DNA of 16,043 bases from Acidimicrobiaceae bacterium (lineage in GTDB: Bacteria > Actinomycetota > Acidimicrobiia > Acidimicrobiales > UBA8190): contig PKWD01000392.1 of NCBI GenBank assembly GCA_003131945.1, positions 1 through 16,043 on the forward strand, read 5' to 3'. Both the position numbers and the translations under genes were made by a program. Shown in pieces: positions 1 to 7,099 of this stretch. The notes under the pieces are model-generated. The model saw only the letters and a program-made list of their open reading frames with translations. It did no database searches and had not been told where the DNA came from. The first letter of the stretch is position 1. The number at the start of each line of letters is the position of its first letter.

Positions 1-794
1 TCCCAGAAGCCGAACATGTTGGCCGTGTCGATGCCGAACTCCGATACCCGCTCGGCGTTGGTCGACACGGCGACGAAGTGCTTGGCCACCGCCGACTCGT
101 CTCCCAGCTGGCTCACGACCCAGTCCCGGGCCGACGTGGCGTTGGTGAGCGTCTCGAGGGTGCCGAAGGTCTTGGAGGAGATGATGAAGAGAGTCTCCTC
201 GGCCGCCAAGTCACGCGTCGCCTCCACGAAGTCCGTGGCGTCGACGTTGGAGACGAAACGGAAGGTCAGGTCGCGCCGGCTGTAATGACGCAGCGCCTCG
301 TAGGCCATGACCGGACCCAAATCGGAGCCTCCGATCCCCACGTTGATGACATTGCGGATGGCCTTGCCCGTGTGACCCTTCCACGCCCCGGACCTCACCC
401 GTTCGGCGAAGGCGCTCATGGCGTCGAGGACGTCGTTGACCTCTTTCACGACGTCGACCCCGTCCACCACGAGGGAACTACCCCGGGGCATACGCAGCGC
501 CACGTGCAGGACGGCTCTGTCCTCCGAGATGTTGATGTGCTCTCCACTGAACATGGCGTCCCGGCGTCCGGGTACATCGGACTCCTCGGCCAGCTCCAGT
601 AGGAGCCGGACGGTCTCGTCGGTGATCCGGTTCTTCGAGTAGTCGAGGTAGATGCCCGCTGCTTCTGCGGTCAGGCGCTCTCCTCGGGTCGGATCCTCGC
701 CGAAGAGGCTCCGCAGATGGTGCCCCACGATCTCGGCGTGGTGTACTTCGAGGGCTTTCCAGGCAGCGCGCTCACGCAGCGGGGTCACGGTCAT
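1..794 (-). CDS. pgi: Glucose-6-phosphate isomerase, N-terminal half (cut by window edge)
   Basis: Interconverts glucose 6-phosphate and fructose 6-phosphate in glycolysis and gluconeogenesis, in the cytoplasm. Reading leftward from ATG 794 gives 264 residues before the edge; the family is usually about 540-550 residues, so the second half is outside. Visible family marks are GIGGSDLGP at residues 153-161, [13 protein letters not shown] at 206-218, and ANMFGFW at 258-264, which normally leads into the PGI signature with substrate-binding residues, lost here. The start is well fixed: AGGAGG (minus strand, 803-808) lies 8 bases before the ATG. It is the last of three minus-strand genes and sits 144 bp downstream of the DUF2505 gene, so it may be co-transcribed or have its own promoter in that gap. 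The family call is very secure; completeness cannot be judged. Confidence 0.96.
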   Translation of the reverse strand, partial: MTVTPLRERAAWKALEVHHAEIVGHHLRSLFGEDPTRGERLTAEAAGIYLDYSKNRITDETVRLLLELAEESDVPGRRDAMFSGEHINISEDRAVLHVALRMPRGSSLVVDGVDVVKEVNDVLDAMSAFAERVRSGAWKGHTGKAIRNVINVGIGGSDLGPVMAYEALRHYSRRDLTFRFVSNVDATDFVEATRDLAAEETLFIISSKTFGTLETLTNATSARDWVVSQLGDESAVAKHFVAVSTNAERVSEFGIDTANMFGFW

Positions 795-802
795 GACAGC
801 GT

Positions 803-808
803 CCTCCT
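803..808 (-). promoter_or_regulatory. Ribosome binding site of pgi
   Basis: AGGAGG on the minus strand, 8 bases before the ATG at 794. It is one of only two near-perfect Shine-Dalgarno sites in the window and supports this start over upstream options. It also contrasts with several nearby genes that have no such site and look leaderless. Confidence 0.75.
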
Positions 809-938
809 CGCAGAGCTCCGGTCAACGCACCGAAGGGGTCGGTCAGAGGTCGTCGTTTCTGCCTCGGCGGTGCGGTAGATGGTCAGGGCTGCCACTATCG
901 CGCCAAAGCGGGGGCACCTCTACATCCCGGTGGCGAGC

Positions 939-1430
939 TCATCGTTGTTCACCGAGCCGCTCGTCGAGGGCCTGAGCCTCGATGTCCAGTCGATGGAGCA
1001 GCCCAGGCACGATCCGACGTTCGGCCATGCGGCCTATGCCGGGTACCGCCACCACCAGATCGCCGTCGAGACGTCTCATCGTGTTGCCGTCGGCCTCGCT
1101 GAGGACGAATTCGGCTGCACCGTGAAGTCGCCGGGGGTCTTTCTCAGCCTCGAAGCGCAGCGCGCCGGAGCCCGCCTCGCGGTCGACACGGACCTCCTGG
1201 ATCCAGGCCAGACGGCTCCCACCGAGAAGGCGCTTCGCGATGGGATCGAGGCTCCCTACGAACTGATACCGGAGCCGCAGCACGGCATCATCTCCGTCCT
1301 TGCGTTCTTCGAGCAGCTCGGGTTCGCTCAGATCAGGCAGGGCCAGGCCAAGATAGAAGGCAGGATCGGCCAAGAGCGTCACCACCGCTTGGGCCGACCC
1401 TTTGAAGTGGTGCTCAGCGTGGAAGTGCAC
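939..1430 (-). CDS. DUF2505 family protein (START/SRPBCC-like)
   Basis: A 163-residue protein starting at GTG 1430. The pattern is that of the actinobacterial DUF2505 family: an N-terminal HFHAEHHFKGSAQAVVTLLADPAFY segment (residues 2-26), a central LRLRYQFVGSLDPIAKRLLGGSRLAWIQE stretch, then a C-terminal DGDLVVAVPGIGRMAERRIVPGLLHRL helix. These proteins are thought to have the SRPBCC hydrophobic-cavity fold, but no ligand or reaction is established. No signal peptide or membrane segment is seen, so it is probably cytoplasmic. No Shine-Dalgarno sequence precedes the GTG; a weak CAACAT hexamer lies six bases upstream, a poor version of the leaderless arrangement seen elsewhere in this window. 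The pgi gene follows 144 bp downstream in the same direction. I am fairly sure of the family; function is unknown. Confidence 0.82.
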   Translation of the reverse strand: MHFHAEHHFKGSAQAVVTLLADPAFYLGLALPDLSEPELLEERKDGDDAVLRLRYQFVGSLDPIAKRLLGGSRLAWIQEVRVDREAGSGALRFEAEKDPRRLHGAAEFVLSEADGNTMRRLDGDLVVAVPGIGRMAERRIVPGLLHRLDIEAQALDERLGEQR

Positions 1431-1506
1431 CGTCAGATGTTGTCACCATCGGGTGCTCGTGACACTCAGCGTTGCCCGTCGGCCGACGCCGAGAGACAAA
1501 GGGGAG

Positions 1507-1839
1507 TTATGCCGGTGGTTCCGTGACCGTCCAGCCGCGGCGTTGGAGCTCTGCCGCCAGCTGCTCGGCCGGCACGCGGCGCATCGCCCGTTGCGCCGGG
1601 CTCAGCGATGCCTCGGGGTCCGTGACGGGGGAGGCCGCACCGGCCTCTGCGTTCTGAAGCCCGTCGATGAAAGCCTCAGCCTCCTTGACGGTGAATTTGC
1701 CTGCCGCTTGGCGCTGGGTGAAGCCCATGGGGCCGCGTGCGTCGCGGAAGTCCGTGTGCCCGGCGTCGTTCAGGAGCGCCAGCAGTTCCCGGATCTGCCG
1801 GGCCGAGGCCGGGGGACCCGACTGTTGACCGAAGGCCAC
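1507..1839 (-). CDS. Small hypothetical protein, 110 residues
   Basis: The minus-strand frame is open from 2118, but its first part is antisense to the ABC-F gene and is probably not coding. The GTG at 1839 gives 110 residues beginning VAFGQQSGPPASARQIRELL; a GTG at 1872 is a second option. Two short helical blocks are visible: residues 12-51 (SARQIRELLALLNDAGHTDFRDARG...FT, with TVKEAEAFIDGLQ immediately after) and a C-terminal 80-104 block (SPAQRAMRRVPAEQLAAELQRRGW). The Q-x-x-x-L-x-x-L ... T-x-x-E-A-x-x-x-I-D-x-L rhythm resembles small actinobacterial proteins of the DUF3072 kind, but I cannot assign it. It is divergent from the ABC-F gene, with about 100 bp between starts, and 76 bp upstream of the DUF2505 gene on the same strand. 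The reading frame is credible; the start is uncertain. Confidence 0.6.
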   Translation of the reverse strand: MAFGQQSGPPASARQIRELLALLNDAGHTDFRDARGPMGFTQRQAAGKFTVKEAEAFIDGLQNAEAGAASPVTDPEASLSPAQRAMRRVPAEQLAAELQRRGWTVTEPPA

Positions 1840-1923
1840 GACCAGCAGTCTCGCCCACGCAAGCCTCTCCACGAGACGTCTTGCCGTGAGCGGTGCGGGG
1901 GATGGCCGAGATGTGGCGACCGG

Positions 1924-1929
1924 TACCCT
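1924..1929 (+). promoter_or_regulatory. -10 element candidate for the ABC-F gene
   Basis: TACCCT, an actinobacterial TAnnnT -10 hexamer, lies 9 bases before the GTG at 1939. This would put the transcription start within about 2-3 bases of the start codon. The only Shine-Dalgarno-like string, GGAAAG at 1930-1935, is 3 bases from the GTG, which is too close for normal use. A short-leader or leaderless mRNA is therefore inferred. No convincing -35 box is seen. Confidence 0.4.
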
Positions 1930-1938
1930 GGAAAGCTC

Positions 1939-3699
1939 GTGGCTGTCCTCGTCGATCTCCAGCAGGTAACGGTTCGCCGGGTCGACAAGGTGCTGTTCGA
2001 AGGGCTGTCCCTCACGATCTCCGCCGGTGACCGGGTCGGGGTGGTGGGCATCAACGGCACCGGCAAGTCGACACTTCTGAGGATCCTGTCCGGTGTCGAT
2101 GCCCCCGAGGAGGGTCATGTCCGTCGGGGTCGTGGCTCACGGGTGGGATTCCTGGAACAGGTGCCCGAGCTGCCTCCCGGCACCGTGCGGGCGGCGGTGG
2201 GCGAGGGATGGGAGCCAGAAGCGGCTCTCGATCGCCTGGGTATGGGCTCCGCTGTCGATGAACAGGTGACCGCACTCTCAGGGGGCCAGGCCAAAAGAGT
2301 GGCGCTGGCTCGGGTGCTCACCCGCCCGGCGGAGCTCCTGGTGCTCGACGAACCCACCAACCACCTTGATCTGGGCGCCGTGACCTGGCTCGAGCACCGC
2401 CTGCTCTCGTTTCACGGCGGTCTGGTGCTGGTGACGCACGACCGTCACCTTCTCGACCGGCTCACGACCAAGATTCTGGAGCTCGATCACGGTCACGGCT
2501 ATGTGCACGAGGGCGGATACGGATCGTATCTGGCGGCCAAGGCCGATCGGGAGGAGCAGGCCGCATCGGACGAATCAACTCGACGCAACCTGGCGCGACG
2601 GGAACTGGCGTGGCTCCGTCGGGGAGCGCAGGCCCGGTCCCGCAAGCCGCAAGCCCGGATCGACGCCGCCGTCCGGCTGATCGACGATCGCCCGCCCGCC
2701 CCGACCCGCTCGATCAGCATCGAGACCGAGGGGGATACGCCACGCCTCGGCGACAAGGTGATCGAGTGCACCGGGGTCGGTTTCCGCTATGACCAGGGCC
2801 CCATGGTCCTGTCCGGAGTCGATCTCGTACTCGGGCGCCGTGAACGTCTCGGGATCGTGGGGGCCAACGGAACCGGAAAGTCGACTCTGGTCGACCTCCT
2901 GGCCGGGCGCCTCGAGCCCACGGTGGGAACCGTGGACGTCGGTCCGACCGTGGTGGGCGGCTACTACGACCAACTGGGGTCGACATTGGATCTGCAGGCG
3001 AGGGTGCAGGACCTGGTGGCCGGTCCCCACCGTTCCCCGGGCTCCGTGGCCGATGTCGAGCTCATGAAACGATTCTCTTTCTCCGGCGAGCTGTCGTTCG
3101 CCCGCGTCGGCACCCTCTCGGGTGGAGAGCGCCGTCGGCTGCAACTGCTCTTGGTCATCGCCGGCAGGCCCAACGTCCTCTTCCTCGACGAGCCCACCAA
3201 CGACCTCGATCTCGACACGTTGCGGGTCCTCGAGGACTTTCTCGAGGACTGGCCGGGGGCCCTGGTGGTGGTGAGCCACGACCGCACCTTCCTCGATCGG
3301 ACCACCGAGCGCCTGGTGGCGGTGGAGCCCGACGCCACCGTGGCGGCGGTACCGGGGGGCGTGGCCGGTTGGGTTGCCCGGGTGGAACAAGGCGATCTCC
3401 GCCGAGCAGGGGCGCTGCCGTCCTCCTTCCCGGCGCCGAGCAGACCGCGGGCCACCACGGCCCCTTCGGCGGGTTCCCGTCACAACGTGGTGCGGCTGGC
3501 GCGTCTCCTACGAGAGGCGGAGAAGAACTGGACCCGGTTGGTGCGAGAGCGGGACCGGATCCTCGAATCCCTGGCCGCCGAATCCGACTACGTGACGATG
3601 ACCCACTTGGGGGCCGATCTGGCCGCTACTCAGGTCGAGCTCGAGAAGGCCGAGGAAGCGTGGCTAGCAGTGGCCGAAGAGGCTGAGTCAGCAGACTGA
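1939..3699 (+). CDS. ABC-F family ATPase, Uup-like
   Basis: A 586-residue soluble protein with two ABC ATPase domains in one chain and no membrane segments, the ABC-F layout; relatives act on ribosomes (Uup, EttA) or give antibiotic resistance. Domain 1: Walker A GINGTGKST (37-45), signature LSGGQ (113-117), Walker B with D137/E138, switch His167. The linker at 218-246 reads LARRELAWLRRGAQARSRKPQARIDAAVR, typical of the Uup branch of ABC-F linkers. Domain 2: Walker A GANGTGKST (308-316), LSGGE (393-397), D417/E418, His447. A low-complexity hinge (490-515) leads to a C-terminal coiled coil (516-585), as in Uup. The frame is open back to 1402, but homology begins at GTG 1939; the upstream part overlaps genes on the other strand. 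Uup-type rather than drug-specific resistance is the better guess, from the coiled-coil tail and linker; the target is not proven. Confidence 0.93.
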   Translation: MAVLVDLQQVTVRRVDKVLFEGLSLTISAGDRVGVVGINGTGKSTLLRILSGVDAPEEGHVRRGRGSRVGFLEQVPELPPGTVRAAVGEGWEPEAALDRLGMGSAVDEQVTALSGGQAKRVALARVLTRPAELLVLDEPTNHLDLGAVTWLEHRLLSFHGGLVLVTHDRHLLDRLTTKILELDHGHGYVHEGGYGSYLAAKADREEQAASDESTRRNLARRELAWLRRGAQARSRKPQARIDAAVRLIDDRPPAPTRSISIETEGDTPRLGDKVIECTGVGFRYDQGPMVLSGVDLVLGRRERLGIVGANGTGKSTLVDLLAGRLEPTVGTVDVGPTVVGGYYDQLGSTLDLQARVQDLVAGPHRSPGSVADVELMKRFSFSGELSFARVGTLSGGERRRLQLLLVIAGRPNVLFLDEPTNDLDLDTLRVLEDFLEDWPGALVVVSHDRTFLDRTTERLVAVEPDATVAAVPGGVAGWVARVEQGDLRRAGALPSSFPAPSRPRATTAPSAGSRHNVVRLARLLREAEKNWTRLVRERDRILESLAAESDYVTMTHLGADLAATQVELEKAEEAWLAVAEEAESAD

Positions 3700-3720
3700 A
3701 GGTCGGCTTCCGCCCACAGC

Positions 3721-3751
3721 GGTGCCACGGCGCCAAGAGGCGTCCGGCACC
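3721..3751 (+). terminator. Hairpin after the ABC-F gene, probable terminator
   Basis: Outer arms GGTGCC (3721-3726) and GGCACC (3746-3751) enclose GGCGCC and GGCGTC, which also pair (one G-U) around an AAGA tetraloop. The result is a roughly 12-bp GC-rich stem with a small bulge, 21 bases after the stop codon. No T-tract follows, which is common for hairpin terminators in GC-rich actinobacteria, so termination is inferred from position and stem strength only. Confidence 0.45.
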
Positions 3752-3827
3752 ATTCGAGCCATGTTCCCCAGGTGAATGCAACGTTCCGAGGCCTCGGCCG
3801 TTCTGCAGCCGCTCCGCGGTTCGCCCG

Positions 3828-3833
3828 TAGGAT
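3828..3833 (+). promoter_or_regulatory. -10 element for leaderless transcription of dapC
   Basis: TAGGAT lies exactly six bases before the GTG at 3840, so RNA synthesis would begin at or beside the start codon. No Shine-Dalgarno sequence is present. The same TAnnnT-N6-GTG geometry occurs at 13287 and, on the minus strand, at 6326, which strengthens each call. No clear -35 box is visible. Confidence 0.6.
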
Positions 3834-3839
3834 GCACCT

Positions 3840-5045
3840 GTGACCGATCCCGGGGCGGAGGACGCGTCCACCAGAGCGCCGTATCTGTCGACCAGGCTCC
3901 AGGGCTTCGGTGTCACCATCTTCGCCGAGATGTCGGCCCTGGCCGAGCGCACCGGGGCCATCAATCTCGGCCAGGGGTTCCCTGATCAAGACGGGCCGAG
4001 AGCCATCGCCGATGCTGCTATCAAAGCCATCCGAGACGGTCGCAACCAGTACCCTCCTGGACCCGGGATCCCCGAACTGCGCCGGGCCATCGCCGCCCAC
4101 CAGCAGCACTTCTACGGCTTGGAGTTCGACCCCGATACCGAGGTGCTGGTGACGGCGGGCGCCACCGAGGCCGTTACCGCCGCCATGCTCGGGTTGTGCG
4201 AGCCCGACGACGAGGTGGTCATTTTCGAGCCCTACTACGACTCTTATGCCCCCGCTATCGCCATGGCCGGCGCTCGACACCGGGTGGTGCCGCTGCGTCC
4301 TCCGGCGTGGAGCTTCGACTTGGAGCAATTGGCCGCCGCTATCACGCCTCGTACCCGTCTGGTGCTGCTCAACTCACCTCACAACCCGACGGGCAAGGTC
4401 TTCAGTTCCGATGAGCTGGCCGGGATCGCCCGCGTGTGCGTCGAGGCCGACGTGCTGGTTGTCACCGACGAGGTCTACGAACATCTCGTGTTCGAAGGGC
4501 GTCATATCCCGCTGGCCTCCATGCCCGGGATGGGTGAGCGGACCCTCAGCGTGTCGAGCGCCGGCAAGACCTTCTCCTTCACCGGGTGGAAGATCGGTTG
4601 GGTGTGTGGTCGTGCCCCGCTGGTGGCCGCCGTGCGGACGGCCAAGCAGTTCATGACATATGTCAACGGCGCCCCCTTCCAGCCGGCGGTGGCTGTCGGC
4701 CTGGGCTTACCGGACGACTTCTTCGCCGCCGCCGCCGCCGATTTGGCGGCGCGCCGCGATCGGTTGTGCGACGGACTGCAAGAAGTGGGATTCGAGGTAT
4801 TCCATCCGGCGGCCACGTACTTCACCATGACCGACATCGGCGCCTTCGGTGGCGAGGACGCAGTGGAGTTCTGTCGCCGCCTACCCGAGCGCTGCGGGGT
4901 TGTGGCCATCCCGGCATCGGTGCTCTACGACGATCGCCACGCCGGTCGATCGTTGGTGCGCTTCGCCTTCTGCAAGCGCCCCGAGGTCATCGACGAGGCG
5001 GTCCGCCGGTTGCGCCGCCTGGTTCACCCGGTGTCAGCCGAATAG
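3840..5045 (+). CDS. dapC: PLP-dependent aminotransferase, DapC-like (N-succinyldiaminopimelate aminotransferase)
   Basis: A 401-residue fold-type I aminotransferase. As remembered, it matches the mycobacterial DapC protein along most of its length (TIFAEMSALAERTGAINLGQGFPDQDGP at 26-53, NQYPPGPG at 69-76). DapC transfers an amino group from glutamate to make N-succinyl-LL-diaminopimelate on the way to lysine and peptidoglycan diaminopimelate. PLP-site residues visible: NSPHNPTG (178-185, Asn182), DEVYE (210-214, Asp210/Tyr213), the Schiff-base lysine K243 in SSAGKTFSFTGWKIGW, and a C-terminal LVRFAFCKR whose Arg should bind the substrate carboxylate. The start is GTG 3840, set by the leaderless -10 box. 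It runs head to tail with the ABC-F gene but is separated by a hairpin, so it is probably its own unit. The same subfamily includes kynurenine and methionine aminotransferases, so exact substrate is inferred. Confidence 0.88.
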   Translation: MTDPGAEDASTRAPYLSTRLQGFGVTIFAEMSALAERTGAINLGQGFPDQDGPRAIADAAIKAIRDGRNQYPPGPGIPELRRAIAAHQQHFYGLEFDPDTEVLVTAGATEAVTAAMLGLCEPDDEVVIFEPYYDSYAPAIAMAGARHRVVPLRPPAWSFDLEQLAAAITPRTRLVLLNSPHNPTGKVFSSDELAGIARVCVEADVLVVTDEVYEHLVFEGRHIPLASMPGMGERTLSVSSAGKTFSFTGWKIGWVCGRAPLVAAVRTAKQFMTYVNGAPFQPAVAVGLGLPDDFFAAAAADLAARRDRLCDGLQEVGFEVFHPAATYFTMTDIGAFGGEDAVEFCRRLPERCGVVAIPASVLYDDRHAGRSLVRFAFCKRPEVIDEAVRRLRRLVHPVSAE

Positions 5046-5066
5046 GTGTCGCCGCCCACGCCTCTC

Positions 5067-6314
5067 TCACTTGCTGTTGCCGGCGGCCATGGCCTTCCGC
5101 AGGCCACGGGCCAGGTTGCCTCGGGCGGCGACGGACACACCTTCGAGCCCGAGCCAATGGCTGAGAGCTCGAAGCTCGGCGGCAGCGGCATCGAGGATGG
5201 ACTCCGGAACCACACCCTTCTCCAGGTATGAGCCGTTCACCCGAAGCGTCCCGGCCGATCGATCAGCCTTGAGGTCGAAGCGGGCCACCAAGGCGTCGTT
5301 GACCAACAGCGGCATGACGTAGTACCCGTGAATCCGCCGGTGCTCGGGGACGTAGATCTCGATGCGGTAGTGGAAGTCGAAGAGTCGAGTGGTGCGATCT
5401 CTGAACCAGATAAGGGAGTCGAACGGGGACAGCAGACTGGCGTTTTGTCGTTGCGGCGCTCGAGGTCGGGCCTGAGATTCGGCATACGCCGGTTGGCTCC
5501 AGTTCTCGACGGTGACGGGAACGAGCCTTCCGGCCTCGACGAGCTCGGCCACCCGTCGTCTCGCTTGACCGGGCCGGATCCAGAAATAGTCGGCCAGGTC
5601 GGCGACGGTGGCCACTCCCATGCACCGGGCCGCAATGGCAATCAGTTCCCGCTGAGCTTCCTCGGGTGGCGGGACAGGCATGTCGAGCGCCGTCTGGGGG
5701 ATGACTCGCTCCGTCAGGTCATAGATGCGCTCAAAGGTCGGGCTGCGCCACGCTGCCAGCTCACCATCTTGGAACAGCACCTCGAGCGCCCGGCGGCCGT
5801 CGCTGCGGCGCTCCCACCATTCGCCCGAGCGCCGGCGGGGGTCGGAGAGCTGTGACCCGGCCAGCGGGCCGCGCTCGGTCACGTCAAGCAGGACCGTTGC
5901 CAGGTAACTGGCGTTTGCTTCACGCCATTGGCGGCGACGCTGTTGGACCGGGGATCTTTCGACCAGATCATTGTTCCCTCGGTCCATCTTCCAACGAAAG
6001 AGGGGGTACAAATCCGTCGGCAACAGGGAGGCGGCGTGACCCCAATACTCGAACCACTGACCTCCTGGCCCCGTCAGTCCGAGAAGGGTGGCCCTGTCAT
6101 AGCTACCGATGCGACTGAAAGGTACGAGGAACTGAGTCCGTGCCACCACGTTCACCGCATCGAGTTGGATCGTGGCCACCTGATCGAGGAGGCGGCGCAG
6201 GCGCCTCTCTTCCGGTGGCTTTGCGCTACCTGGCTTTCGGTCCGTTCCGAGGCCCTGGGCCGCCAGTGCCAGCCAGCGGGCCTCGCGGTTCGACAACGGG
6301 TTCGTTGCGCTCAC
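5067..6314 (-). CDS. YcaQ/AlkX-type DNA glycosylase (winged-helix, HTH_42 family)
   Basis: A 415-residue protein of the YcaQ family: cytoplasmic glycosylases built from winged-helix units that excise alkylated bases and unhook interstrand crosslinks. Segments seen: an N-terminal helical start (VSATNPLSNREARWLALAAQ), the active-site block VATIQLDAVNVVARTQF with Q50-L51-D52, HAASLLP, a wHTH-like RRSDGRRALEVLFQDGELAAW, a second one at VATVADLADYFWIRPGQARRRVAELVEAGRLVPV, then SLLSPFDSLIWFRDRTTRLFDFHYRIEIYVPEHRRIHGYYVMPLL, a hallmark C-terminal stretch. The Q-x-D pair matches the Escherichia coli YcaQ/AlkX branch; the Streptomyces AlkZ branch has Q-x-Q. The frame is open to 6500, but GTG 6314 starts where homology starts and has a TACGAT box six bases upstream. 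Its stop is 21 bp from the dapC stop (convergent); upstream it is divergent from the DinB-like gene. Confidence 0.88.
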   Translation of the reverse strand: MSATNPLSNREARWLALAAQGLGTDRKPGSAKPPEERRLRRLLDQVATIQLDAVNVVARTQFLVPFSRIGSYDRATLLGLTGPGGQWFEYWGHAASLLPTDLYPLFRWKMDRGNNDLVERSPVQQRRRQWREANASYLATVLLDVTERGPLAGSQLSDPRRRSGEWWERRSDGRRALEVLFQDGELAAWRSPTFERIYDLTERVIPQTALDMPVPPPEEAQRELIAIAARCMGVATVADLADYFWIRPGQARRRVAELVEAGRLVPVTVENWSQPAYAESQARPRAPQRQNASLLSPFDSLIWFRDRTTRLFDFHYRIEIYVPEHRRIHGYYVMPLLVNDALVARFDLKADRSAGTLRVNGSYLEKGVVPESILDAAAAELRALSHWLGLEGVSVAARGNLARGLRKAMAAGNSK

Positions 6315-6320
6315 GGAGGG

Positions 6321-6326
6321 ATCGTA
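6321..6326 (-). promoter_or_regulatory. -10 element for leaderless transcription of the YcaQ-like gene
   Basis: On the minus strand TACGAT stands exactly six bases before GTG 6314. There is no Shine-Dalgarno sequence in between: the minus strand reads CCCTCC, the complement of one. This decides the start against the longer open frame. A convincing -35 box is not visible. Confidence 0.55.
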
Positions 6327-6544
6327 GAGCGGGGGGTCTGGCGACCGGTCGATCAGTGGAGAACCACCGAAGCGGTGCCAACGGGAAATTGTTGCTTGGA
6401 AAAGACGTCGGCGGGGAATGATCCCGATGGGCCGCGGCTGCGTCGATCGGACCGCCATGCACCGGGAATGGAGCGCTTCGGGCGGCGGATCCGATCCCAT
6501 GAGAGGGTGGGGACTTCGATCCAGCCGGGAAGGAACATGCCGCT

Positions 6545-7051
6545 ATGAACAGCACGGACGTGCTCGTCGACGCCTTCGCCCGGGTTCGTGATTCGCTCCA
6601 CCATGCCGTTGACGGCCTGGGGATGGATCAGCTGACCCACCGGCCCGATGATCAGGCCAACTCGATCGCGTGGCTCACGTGGCACCTGAGCCGCGTCCAG
6701 GACGACCACGTGGCCGAGGTGGCGGGGGTGGAGCAGTTGTGGACGTCGGCCGGGTGGGCCGACCGCTTCGGGCTGCCCTTTGCTCTGTCGGAGATCGGTT
6801 ACGGTCAAAAACCGGAGGCGATCGCCGCCGTGCTGGTGGAGGCAGACCTGCTCATGGGGTACTACGACGCCGTCCATGATCGGACGATCTCCTACATCCG
6901 GCAGGTGGATGACGACGGCCTGGATCGCATAGTCGACACCTCCTGGGATCCCCCCGTCTCGCTCGGTCAAAGACTTGTCAGCGTCGTCAACGACGACCTG
7001 CAGCATGTCGGTCAGGCGGCCTATCTACGGGGCCTGGTCGAGCGACGCTAA
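6545..7051 (+). CDS. DinB superfamily protein (DUF664-like)
   Basis: A 168-residue four-helix-bundle protein of the DinB/DUF664 type. These bind a metal through a few histidines; characterised relatives are thiol-dependent (mycothiol or bacillithiol) transferases and isomerases, but most members have no known reaction. Visible marks: NSIAWLTWHLSRVQDDHVAEV (39-59), with His47 a likely ligand, and VVNDDLQHVGQAAYLRGL (147-164), with Asp150/His154 at the usual C-terminal ligand position. WHLSRVQDDH is the typical DUF664 helix. The ATG at 6545 has AAGGAA about 10 bases upstream, a usable ribosome site. The gene is divergent from the YcaQ-like gene across 230 bp. Its stop TAA overlaps a minus-strand TAG that ends an open frame trailing the signalling operon. 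The family is fairly secure; the substrate is unknown. Confidence 0.85.
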   Translation: MNSTDVLVDAFARVRDSLHHAVDGLGMDQLTHRPDDQANSIAWLTWHLSRVQDDHVAEVAGVEQLWTSAGWADRFGLPFALSEIGYGQKPEAIAAVLVEADLLMGYYDAVHDRTISYIRQVDDDGLDRIVDTSWDPPVSLGQRLVSVVNDDLQHVGQAAYLRGLVERR

Positions 7052-7099
7052 GGACGATCGAGTAGCCACGACAGTGCTCTTGCCCCGAACAGGACCGAC

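Noticed and set aside
1509..1526. AGGGGAG followed by ATG on the plus strand, a possible tiny leader peptide
   Set aside because: Only five codons (MPVVP), lies over the end of a minus-strand gene, and no gene starts soon after it.
1402..1938. Upstream extension of the ABC-F open frame by 179 codons
   Set aside because: It overlaps the starts of two minus-strand genes, has no ABC-F homology and reads as low-quality protein; homology and a -10 box both fit GTG 1939.
2575..3483. Minus-strand open frame of 302 residues inside the ABC-F gene
   Set aside because: Entirely antisense to conserved ABC-F motifs; long antisense frames are expected in GC-rich coding DNA.
6315..6500. N-terminal extension of the YcaQ-like frame to ATG 6500
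   Set aside because: The extra 62 residues have no family match, and the TACGAT-N6-GTG arrangement fixes the start at 6314.
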